This document shows positions 27,501-32,035 of a stretch of 32,035 nt of DNA, in pieces. The number at the start of each line of letters is the position of its first letter. Position 1 is the stretch's first letter. The DNA is from Aquimarina litoralis (GTDB lineage Bacteria > Bacteroidota > Bacteroidia > Flavobacteriales > Flavobacteriaceae): assembly GCF_019295435.1 (NCBI RefSeq), contig NZ_WEKL01000108.1:56375-88409 (forward strand). Reading direction: 5' to 3'. The notes under the pieces were generated by a model. The model saw nothing but the letters and a program-made list of their open reading frames with translations. It had not been told where the DNA came from and did no database searches. A program made the translations under genes and the position numbers.

Positions 27501-27770
27501 GCAGCGAATACAATAGATTTAACAATGGATGCCTCACAAATCCAAGGAGGAGCTAATGCTGTAGCAGAAATAGGCGATGGTACTTTTGCATTAATATCCG
27601 GTGATCATGATGCCAATGGTCAAATTCAAAATACAGATATCAATACAGTGATCACATTACTTGGGGCTTCTGGATATAGCGATGCAGATATGGATATGAA
27701 CGGTCAGATTCAAAATACGGATATCAATAACTTAATGAATCCCAATGTTGGGAAAGGAGAACAATTTTAA
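18588..27770 (+). CDS. giant secreted M4 metalloprotease with LRR modules and dockerin-like C-terminus
   Basis: About 3060 residues. The open frame begins with a TTG at 18543, but the ATG at 18588 starts directly at a signal peptide (MKRQLLCIISLCFLYIGYGQ). Residues about 35-210 are an FTP/PepSY-type propeptide. The M4 thermolysin-like domain has zinc motif H390-E391-I-G-H394, third ligand E414 in GAINEGLSDIW, and proton-donor-type H489 in GVHTNSG, so it appears catalytically complete. An Ig-like domain spans 587-680. Nine LRR modules fill about 685-2840; each opens YTxIPDxxFExxLexLGYDD-GDGxVPT and closes with a Cys pair (LTCILVDD, then SDTYCRY). Residues about 2840-3000 are a conserved Bacteroidota C-terminal domain (DFVVMPKVFLQGAALNP). 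Two EF-hand loops DxDxNGQIQNTD (about 3005-3045) look dockerin-like, and the end is GKGEQF. No T9SS type A domain is present. The LRR part suggests substrate or host-surface binding. Confidence 0.85.
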   Translation: MKRQLLCIISLCFLYIGYGQESKLKRIPITKIAQNNQKSSFESMLFSDLKTKSGIEFRAVRNNVDKQQQKHTTYQQYYKGIKVETGILKLHQKNGVNSSYNGAYFDITGVNTTPQISKQQAKATASAYFNNNTVFWLDDQGIVEERKATADLVILPNRQTNEIRLAYAIGVGASQPVLKMGIVYVDAVSGNVLKFKNNVLSCEHSDKDHAHHNHTASKPFGAPFVSGTGATVYSGSQAIETTLDNSNYILYDQTRANTGSGQLAGSAAKFGIATVNMNHSANVNDYFNDAVVTEFTDANNTWTAAEMSTDEDQYALDAHWGAQLVYDYFKNEQGRNSYDGSNSSIVSYVHFDTNYTNAAWVSFNNNKGFMIYGDGGGSYTPLTNLDVVAHEIGHGVQRNTSDLDYELESGAINEGLSDIWAMVIDNYANNNHGQSKNINLISEENGGGAFRSMSNPNLYGQPDTYGGTFWYDVSNCTPNGTANDYCGVHTNSGVLNYMFYLLVNGGSGTNDISDAFSVTGIGMDDAADIMYQMQSVYLTSTSNFADARTGAIQAAVDLFGSCSQQEQSVTNAFYAVGVGAAFVTPTIAITTQPTDVTTEVGETVQLTVEGTGYDNVQWYIVPNGGGGFSSIANDATYSGVFTKTLTISNAALSLNGNRYVAYLTNTCNDDLSSNIVTLTVNEYTSIPDSNFEAALEALGYDDVSGDGKVPTNNINSLTSLNVDNTNISDLTGIEDFVDLETLEVRDNNLTSLDLTSNTKLTGLGAERNSLTSLNVTNCPDLEVVLLADNNLSSLDVSNNLILRGLWVQNNNISAIDVSNNTALKAISLTGGGMTEIDVSNNLLLERLFLNDNALTELDLSNHSNLFILGVQSNNLTSLNIQNGNNTNFTFFQATNNPNLTCILVDDVAYAETNFTSIGAQTIFSDTYCRYTSIPDAAFEYGLNSRGYDDIEGDGQVPTALIEPVTSLSLNYFYISDLTGIEDFSSLVDLSINGSNLPVLDLSNMTNLESLQVSDSNITSLNLDGLTNLRTLSASFNEFTYLDLSSLISLENVDLEQTTLNLLDVRNGNNTAITTFNTTHTPSLTCIQVDDNAYSTANWTQIHANTNFIEGDYCYYTTIPDANFEADLEALGYDDISGDGQVPTALIEGITSLNVSNNNISDLTGIEDFAALEQLQLNNTSISTVDLSSNNLLKIFDSDGSPITNMDFSSNVLLEEITIEETGTGLANLDLTNNPLLNKIDITNAGLQDITLPDLPDLEIFFLSDNNLTASFDLSASTSLERVALTNNNITNLDLRNGNNTGILSIFLTNNPNLNCVLVDDASYSTTNWTNIDATTSFSDTYCRYTAIPDPIFEINLEALGYDDVSGDGEVPTALIENITSLDISSSSIEDLTGIEDFTSLQVLLIGSNNITSADFSNNINLIGVDLSNNPISSLNLTSNEKLDVLLLENAQLDIIDLSKNTELESLSIINSGLESIDLTTNVQLEVLDVSNNNLTSLDLSHISGIYSIVVENNNLEYLNIKNGVNSFISNDTFKTTNNPSLSCILVDDAAYSATNWTNIDNQTSFSNTYCRYTTIPDSNFEAALEALGYDDIAGDGQVPTALIENVTSLSIGDNNIQDISGLEDFVALTDLVLFQVALPSIDLSSNTLLETLNLSKNPFTELDVSALTNLKELYLDDTDITSLDLSTNTAITLVEVTNSDAITAIDFRNGTNTNLIAQDFRGNPNLNCVLVDDASYSTTNWTNIDATTSFSDTYCRYTAIPDPIFEINLEAIGYDDISGDGQVPTALIETLTVLGITGAPGVTIQDLTGIEDFTALQVLEVNENAITNLDLSNNANLMTISVLNNGLTSIVFPNDSSNLRTLLLSGNNLESLDLSSAIILDEIIVDGNTLSYLNVKNGNNTAISYFSATGNSELNCILVDDITYSNTNWTNIDMQTSFSDTYCRYTAIPDSNFEAALEALGYDDISGDGQVPTALIEVVTSINLSNQSITDVTGIEDFNSLSTLDISLNALTSLDVSSNTALVNLNATSNQLSNVNLSNCSQLEELRLDRNELSAIDISDNIALEHLGIAFNDLVDVDFSNNLSIINFDASANNLENLDLSILTALDNVYLDDNNLYRLNMANGANEDIVVLNIINNSNLECVRVDDAAYSTTNWTNIDIQTTFSDTYCRYTAIPDLDFEEELEALGYDDISGDGQVPTALIETITELNVRASGIDDLTGIEDFTALEVLNCSINSLTTLDLSENVALKELDFGANNGINSIDLSLNTNLEILKAPGNTLVQLNISHNIELVEIDISSNDLTALDLSNNTKLETIKATSLNLTSLDVSQLLELKSLIVSDNELSVLDVTANSKLQTLIIHRNPISVIDISNNTELLSFRADETNLESIDLSIHPNLIVADFDNNPLLSYVNIRNGSNTTLSSFTCTDTPNLSCIIVDDAAYSTTNWPNIDATTTFTSTNYCRYTAIPDSNFEAKLEALGYDDISGDGQVPTALIENITSIDLRSNNINDATGIEDFTALKTLVLDSNNLSEIDLSNNIALEQLDLDANNLLEIDVSQNINLINLDLVRNDLSEIDLTTNVAIEELNLGRNNIATIDLSTLVSLKYLGINDNPLSSLDVSANSLLKYIDASNTALLSIDLSNNTLLTEILIEDCSTIESIDISGLTLLDNLYLNRSTIAALDTSDNTSLGYIGIEDNTVITSLDLTNNSIIDALELTNAVALTNITFGNNTLLSEIEADNTGLSSIDVSTLTGLEDLEIQNTMIEVLDLSNNVNLERLNASNSNLSQLNIKNGNNTIITGFNTTNNPNLTCILVDDAAYSTTNWTDIDNQTSFSDTSCTTDFVVMPKVFLQGAALNPNTGEETLMRDDLRVASLLPTISPYTDGASCDATVFDITGDDAIVDWVWLELRDATNNTLVSYSRSALLQRDGDIVDVDGTSPLDFSTEDDTYYMAIHHRNHLGIMTNSAITFSTTAANTIDLTMDASQIQGGANAVAEIGDGTFALISGDHDANGQIQNTDINTVITLLGASGYSDADMDMNGQIQNTDINNLMNPNVGKGEQF
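22515..22660 (+). repeat. 146-bp exact direct repeat, first copy
   Basis: Read base by base, 22515-22660 is the same as 23754-23899 (offset 1239 bp, 413 codons, in frame). It covers the footer of one LRR module and the header of the next. The sequences differ again at 22514/23753 and 22661/23900. Other module junctions encode similar protein but differ at many silent sites. Confidence 0.8.
23754..23899 (+). repeat. 146-bp exact direct repeat, second copy
   Basis: Second copy of the repeat at 22515-22660. Both contain the header variant IPDPIFEINLEA, which occurs in no other module, so one copy is probably a recent duplicate or gene-conversion product of the other. Confidence 0.8.
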
Positions 27771-27791
27771 AAAGAATAATAACCCTTGATT

Positions 27792-28691
27792 ATGAAAAAT
27801 GTAAAATCTATGTACTGTCAAATAAAAAAACAGTTTCGGCTTACCTTTTTGTTAGTGTTCGCTACTATAGCAATTCAGGCTCAGGATATTCATTTTACCT
27901 TTGCCAATGCCCAAAAAACAATCGAAAATGGTAATTACTACTATGAAGTCGATGTAATGATTGAGGCTTCTGAAGCTTTTAAACTAGGATCTGGACAGGT
28001 GTATTTAACCTACAATCCAGAAGCATTTGGAGATAATATTTCTAAACACAATGCAATCCAGTACAAGTATGACTCTGGTTATATTTTAGGAGAAAACTAT
28101 ACGTTACCCGCATACAAAAGTTTTGTGCAAAATGACAATACTGTGCATCGTGTATCCTTTGCTTTTCAACAAGGTGTGAGTGCTGAAACCATTACCAAAG
28201 CAAATGTAACTACTATTGCTAAGTTGCTGTTTCATATCAAAATAAAATATATGGATGCTACCAAAGATCCTATGATTGCTTTTGAAGAAGGAGTAATCTT
28301 TCAAGATCAATTTTTTACAGCTTGTGGCAGTATGCTCAAAAGTGGTATCAAAGCTGGATTCCCAGATTGTGCTAATTTACCAGGAATCCAATTGATCAAT
28401 GACACCTATGATTCTAGTGGTGCTGCCTTACAAACCTTAAACATAGAAGAACAACAAATTGATACTATTAGTTTGTACCCTAATCCAGTCAAAGAATTTT
28501 TTACTATACGTGGTTTAGGAAGTGTAAAATCTGATATCTATATAACGGATCTTAACGGTAAGTTAGTCCAAACAATGATAGATCATTCATTGGACCGAAC
28601 TATTGATGTAACTAGGCTACAATCAGGTGTGTATTTTGTACAAATAGATAAGCAAAATTCCCGAAAAACCTACAAACTCATCAAGGAATAA
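27792..28691 (+). CDS. cohesin-like T9SS surface protein
   Basis: From the ATG at 27792 the protein has about 299 residues; the frame also allows a TTG at 27786 that adds two residues. The signal sequence ends near residue 30 (LLVFATIAIQAQ). Residues about 30-190 have the layout of a cohesin-type beta sandwich: YYYEVDVMIEAS, FKLGSGQVYLTYNPEAFG, HRVSFAFQQG, AKLLFHIKIKYMD. CG and FPDC cysteines follow. Residues about 228-299 are a T9SS type A sorting domain (ISLYPNPVKEFFTIRG, SGVYFVQI, KTYKLIKE). It follows the protease gene by 21 nt, hence the same transcript. Cohesins bind dockerins, and the protease ends in dockerin-like loops, so this protein could hold the protease on the cell surface (inference). 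The N-terminal domain is paralogous to that of the next gene. The cohesin call rests on pattern only. Confidence 0.65.
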   Translation: MKNVKSMYCQIKKQFRLTFLLVFATIAIQAQDIHFTFANAQKTIENGNYYYEVDVMIEASEAFKLGSGQVYLTYNPEAFGDNISKHNAIQYKYDSGYILGENYTLPAYKSFVQNDNTVHRVSFAFQQGVSAETITKANVTTIAKLLFHIKIKYMDATKDPMIAFEEGVIFQDQFFTACGSMLKSGIKAGFPDCANLPGIQLINDTYDSSGAALQTLNIEEQQIDTISLYPNPVKEFFTIRGLGSVKSDIYITDLNGKLVQTMIDHSLDRTIDVTRLQSGVYFVQIDKQNSRKTYKLIKE

Positions 28692-28836
28692 TAAAAAAAT
28701 AAGCAGATAACATACTCCTCTTTTATTAGCTGCCAGGGACACCTCGTTATGTGGCTAACAAGGTATCGTTTGTCTAAAACTTAATGTGAAACTAAAATAA
28801 GAAATACCTCAATAAACCTAATTAAAAGTAAAATCC
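28692..28836. other. 145-nt spacer between cohesin-like genes
   Basis: No tandem TGTCYCC promoter copy is present here. TATCGTTTG near 28763-28771 is only a loose -7 match. A weak hairpin (TTAGCTGCCA with TGGCTAA) lies around 28726-28761. The next gene is probably read from the upstream promoter or a weak local one. Confidence 0.3.
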
Positions 28837-31830
28837 ATGAAAAAAATAATACTATTTACCTTGCTGATATGTCTCTCGACATATATGAATGCTCAAGACA
28901 TTACTTTTACGTTTCAGAATACCAGAAACACCAATGACGGAACAGACGACTTTTATGAAGCGGATATTTATATAGCAGCTACTTCGGATTTTAAGCTTGG
29001 ATCAGGGCAAATTTATTTTACCTATAGCACTGCCGCATTTGGTGAAAACATCCATAGCGGAGGTAACTTTGAATACTTACAACCAGCTGGATCTATTTTG
29101 GCAGAAACCTATTCTGGTTTTCCTGCTTATTCATCATTTATTGCTAATGATAATACAAACTCAAGAGTTTCTACATCTTTCCAACAAGGATTAAGTAGTG
29201 GTACTATCACGGCTAATAATGTAACCAGTACACCAAAACACCTTTTTAGTATACGAATCAAATATGCTGATATCAGTGAGGATCCTACCATTGCTTTTGA
29301 AACGGGCTCTGTATTTTTAGATCAGTTTTTTACTGCTTGTGGACCAACTACATTCGGTTTCCCAGATTGTACAAATTTTCCTGGAGTTCAATTAACAAAT
29401 GACACATTCGATAGTACAGGAGCAGAAATAGATACAACAGTACCAGTCATTACTTTAGTAGGAGCTGCAACGGTAACTGTAGAAGCAGGGACTACCTATA
29501 GCGATGCAGGTGCTACAGCTACTGATCCATTTGATGGAGATCTCACCGCAGATATTGTAGTAGTAAACCCTGTGGATACAGCTGTTCCAGGAATATATAC
29601 GATAACGTATAACGTGAGTGATGCTGCAGGAAATGCAGCTACACAAGCTACTAGAGAAGTAACTGTTGAGGATACCACCGTACCAGTAATTACATTAACA
29701 GGAGTTGCAACATTAACCGTAGAAGCGGGAACTGCTTATACCGATGCAGGAGCTACAGCTAATGACTCATTAGATGGTGATATCACAGCAGATATTGTAA
29801 TAGTAAATCCTGTGGATACAGCTGTTCCTGGAATATATACCATAACTTATAATGTAAGTGATGCTGCAGGAAATGCAGCTGTACAAGTTACTAGAGAAGT
29901 AACGGTATCTGATACAACAGTTCCAGTAATTACTTTATCAGGCTCCACAACCCTAACTGTAGAAGTAGGAACGAGTTATACGGATGCGGGAGCCACGGCT
30001 GCTGATTCATTTGATGGAGATATCACGGCGGATATCGTAGTGGTTAACCCTGTAGATACAGCTGTTCCTGGAATATATACCATAACTTATAATGTAAGTG
30101 ATGCTGCAGGAAATGCTGCTGTACAAGTTACTCGAGAAGTAACCGTATCAGATACTACTGCACCTATAATTATCTTAACGGGAGCTGCTACCGTAACCGT
30201 AGAAGCAGGAACGAGTTATTCGGATCCAGGAGCTATAGCTGCTGATTCATTTGATGGAGATATCACAGCAGATATTGTAGTGGTAAATCCCGTAGACACT
30301 GCTGTTCCTGGAATATATACAATAACCTATGATGTAAGTGATGCTGCGGGAAATGCGGCTGTACAAGTAACTCGTGAAGTAACTGTGTCAGACACGACTG
30401 TGCCTGTAATTACCTTAACGGGAGCTGCAATCCTAACCGTAGAAGCAGGAACGACTTATACCGATTCAGGAGCTACAGCTGTAGATTCATTAGATGGAGA
30501 TATCACGACAGATATCGTAGTGGTAAACCCTGTAGACACTGCTGTTCCAGGAATATATACAATAACCTATGATGTGAACGATGCTGCAGGAAATGCTGCC
30601 GTACAAGTTACCAGAGAAGTAACCGTGTCTGATACAACAGTTCCAGTAATTACTTTAACCGGAGCTACTACCCTCACTGTAGAAGCAGGAACGACTTATA
30701 CCGATGCAGGAGCTATAGCTGCTGATTCATTAGATGGAGATATCACGGGAGATATTGTAGTGGTAAATCCCGTAGACACTGCGGTTCCAGGAATATATAC
30801 AATAACCTATGATGTGAGCGATGCTGCAGGAAATGCTGCCGTACAAGTTACTAGAGAAGTAACGGTGTCTGATACAACAGTTCCAGTAATTACTTTAACC
30901 GGAGCAGCAATAATAACTGTAGAAGTTGGAACGACTTATACCGATTCGGGAGCTACAGCTACTGATTCATTTGATGGAGATATCACAGCAAATATTGTAA
31001 CGATGAATCCTGTAGATACTTCTACGCTAGGAGTATATATAATAACTTATAATGTAAGTGATGCTGCAGGAAATGCGGCTGTACAAGTTACCAGAGAAGT
31101 AAGGGTATCCGATACGACAGTTCCAGTAATTACCTTAACAGGAAATGCAACCGTAACCGTAGAAGCAGGAACTATTTATACCGATGCGGGAGCGACAGCT
31201 ACTGATTCTGTAGATGGAGATATTACAGCGGATATCGTAGTAGTAAACCCTGTGGATACATCCATTACAGGAGTATATACTATCACTTACAATGTAAGTG
31301 ACTCAGAGGGGAATGCAGCTGTACAAGTAACAAGGGAAGTAACTGTTGTAGATACGACTGCTCCTGTTATTATCTTACAAGGTGATAACCCTGTGGACAT
31401 AGAAGAAGGAGGGAATTATGTAGATTCTGGAGCTATAGCCACAGATTCGTTAGATGGAGATATCACAGCAAATATTGTGGTAGTAAACCCTGTTAATACA
31501 GCTGTTTTAGGAACCTATATCATAACGTATAACGTGAGCGATGCTGCAGGAAATAATGCAACACAGGTTACTAGAACAGTAAACGTAGTACCATCTTTGA
31601 GTATAGCGGATAACACATTAGAAGGATTAGCAATGTACCCTAATCCAAGTGCTGACAATGTATTTATTACGCTTGATGTAGAACAAGTCATTATCTATAA
31701 CAGTAATGGACAAAAAGTGATGGAAACAAAGAACAATAAGATTGCTGTTTCTCATTTAGAGTCTGGAATATATTTTGTCCACATTTTTACAAATCGAGGC
31801 AATGATGTCTTAAAATTAATAAAACAATAA
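28837..31830 (+). CDS. cohesin-like T9SS protein with nine DUF5011-type Ig repeats
   Basis: A 997-residue protein with signal peptide 1-19 (MKKIILFTLLICLSTYMNA). Residues about 20-190 form a cohesin-like domain paralogous to the previous gene: FKLGSGQIYFTYSTAAFGEN, then QFFTACG, FPDC, PGVQLTNDTFDSTGAEI. Residues about 200-919 are nine 80-residue repeats of DUF5011/HYR-type Ig-like domains (TTVPVITLTG, TVEAGTTYTDAGA, DSFDGDITADIVVVNPVDT, GIYTITYNVSDAAGN, VTREVTV). Residues about 925-997 are a T9SS type A sorting domain (LAMYPNPSADNVFIT, SGIYFVHI, DVLKLIKQ). The layout is a binding head on a long stalk ending in the surface anchor. With the preceding gene it may display the dockerin-like protease at two distances from the cell (inference). 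Confidence 0.8.
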   Translation: MKKIILFTLLICLSTYMNAQDITFTFQNTRNTNDGTDDFYEADIYIAATSDFKLGSGQIYFTYSTAAFGENIHSGGNFEYLQPAGSILAETYSGFPAYSSFIANDNTNSRVSTSFQQGLSSGTITANNVTSTPKHLFSIRIKYADISEDPTIAFETGSVFLDQFFTACGPTTFGFPDCTNFPGVQLTNDTFDSTGAEIDTTVPVITLVGAATVTVEAGTTYSDAGATATDPFDGDLTADIVVVNPVDTAVPGIYTITYNVSDAAGNAATQATREVTVEDTTVPVITLTGVATLTVEAGTAYTDAGATANDSLDGDITADIVIVNPVDTAVPGIYTITYNVSDAAGNAAVQVTREVTVSDTTVPVITLSGSTTLTVEVGTSYTDAGATAADSFDGDITADIVVVNPVDTAVPGIYTITYNVSDAAGNAAVQVTREVTVSDTTAPIIILTGAATVTVEAGTSYSDPGAIAADSFDGDITADIVVVNPVDTAVPGIYTITYDVSDAAGNAAVQVTREVTVSDTTVPVITLTGAAILTVEAGTTYTDSGATAVDSLDGDITTDIVVVNPVDTAVPGIYTITYDVNDAAGNAAVQVTREVTVSDTTVPVITLTGATTLTVEAGTTYTDAGAIAADSLDGDITGDIVVVNPVDTAVPGIYTITYDVSDAAGNAAVQVTREVTVSDTTVPVITLTGAAIITVEVGTTYTDSGATATDSFDGDITANIVTMNPVDTSTLGVYIITYNVSDAAGNAAVQVTREVRVSDTTVPVITLTGNATVTVEAGTIYTDAGATATDSVDGDITADIVVVNPVDTSITGVYTITYNVSDSEGNAAVQVTREVTVVDTTAPVIILQGDNPVDIEEGGNYVDSGAIATDSLDGDITANIVVVNPVNTAVLGTYIITYNVSDAAGNNATQVTRTVNVVPSLSIADNTLEGLAMYPNPSADNVFITLDVEQVIIYNSNGQKVMETKNNKIAVSHLESGIYFVHIFTNRGNDVLKLIKQ
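29434..31593 (+). repeat. nine 240-bp in-frame tandem repeats
   Basis: Equivalent positions recur exactly every 240 bp (29461, 29701, 29941, 30181, 30421, 30661, 30901, 31141, 31381), with no insertions or deletions in nine units. The middle units are most alike in DNA; the first, eighth and ninth differ more. Each unit encodes one DUF5011-type Ig domain. The pattern fits stalk growth by unequal exchange. Confidence 0.9.
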
Positions 31831-31834
31831 AGGT

Positions 31835-31893
31835 AAATCTCATCTACTCCTTTTTGTCTTCTTCTTTTAGGCAAGAAGGGGTATTAGAGATTT
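31835..31893 (+). terminator. long imperfect hairpin, possible terminator
   Basis: AAATCTC (31835-31841) pairs with GAGATTT (31887-31893), and ACTCCTTTTTGTC pairs with GGCAAGAAGGGGT with several G-T pairs inside. It begins 4 nt after the stop of the DUF5011 gene. Only four Ts follow the stem, so it may be a weak terminator or an mRNA end-protecting structure. Confidence 0.5.
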
Positions 31894-31936
31894 TGGTGAT
31901 AATAAGTGTATTCTTTATTGTAAAAACCCCTTAAAT

Positions 31937-32035
31937 ATGAAAACAATTATACATTTTATCATAATCACTTTTATTTTTGGTTTATGTACTGCACAAGCGC
32001 AATACACACAAATACCAGATGCAAATTTTGAAGCT
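31937..32035 (+). CDS. start of another secreted LRR protein, cut by window end
   Basis: 33 codons are visible: a signal peptide (MKTIIHFIIITFIFGLCTAQ, AQ) followed immediately by YTQIPDANFEA. That is the header of the LRR modules in the protease at 18588 (YTTIPDANFEA in its third module). This gene therefore encodes a related LRR protein, here with the LRR module directly at the mature N-terminus and no protease domain in front. The rest lies outside the window. Confidence 0.75.
   Translation, partial: MKTIIHFIIITFIFGLCTAQAQYTQIPDANFEA

Noticed and set aside
28692-28836. Sixth copy of the tandem-half-site promoter upstream of the DUF5011 gene
   Set aside because: ACTCCTC occurs once but no TGTCYCC pair at 11-12 bp spacing is present.
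29434-31593. CRISPR-like array
   Set aside because: The 240-bp units are protein-coding, contiguous and without spacers.

Overview
The window looks like a chromosomal segment of a marine-type flavobacterium (Bacteroidota, Flavobacteriaceae; genus not determinable by eye). The evidence is low G+C, ATG starts without Shine-Dalgarno sequences, TAnnTTTG-type -7 promoter elements, type IX secretion (T9SS) type A C-terminal sorting domains, an acidic residue run after a lipoprotein cysteine, and TPR/LuxR-type one-component regulators. All intact genes are on the + strand. No tRNA, rRNA, CRISPR array or intact insertion sequence was seen.

Layout. (1) 1-2289 is a decayed zone: a membrane-TPR gene, a frameshifted remnant resembling the C-terminus of a plasmid/phage-type primase, a minus-strand coding fragment, a terminator and a cluster of small palindromes. 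(2) 2290-15670, module 1: a promoter of an unusual recurring type, a 53-aa coiled-coil microprotein, a TPR-transmembrane-HTH regulator, two more copies of that promoter, then a run of exported proteins. These are a secreted tail-collar-domain protein, a 2850-aa LamG/T9SS giant, a smaller secreted protein sharing a domain with the giant, and a lipoprotein, closed by a terminator. (3) 15872-31830, module 2: the same promoter, a second 54-aa coiled-coil microprotein, three tandem STAS-like paralogues, a receiver-like/HTH regulator, the same promoter again, then a roughly 3060-aa M4 metalloprotease with nine leucine-rich-repeat modules and a dockerin-like C-terminus, and two cohesin-like T9SS proteins. 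The second of those carries nine DUF5011-type Ig repeats. (4) 31937-end is the start of another LRR secreted protein, cut by the window edge.

How it may fit together (inference). The two modules are parallel: each starts with promoter + coiled-coil microprotein, encodes a regulator with the same type of C-terminal HTH, and is followed by the same promoter ahead of giant exported adhesin-like or enzyme-like proteins. Five promoter copies share tandem TGTCYCC-like half-sites 11-12 bp apart, placed 45-46 bp before the last G of a -7-like element. This suggests a small regulon in which one or both HTH proteins switch on cell-surface proteins. Separately, the dockerin-like end of the protease and the cohesin-like domains of the next two genes suggest non-covalent display of the protease on the surface. 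Neither idea can be proven from sequence alone.
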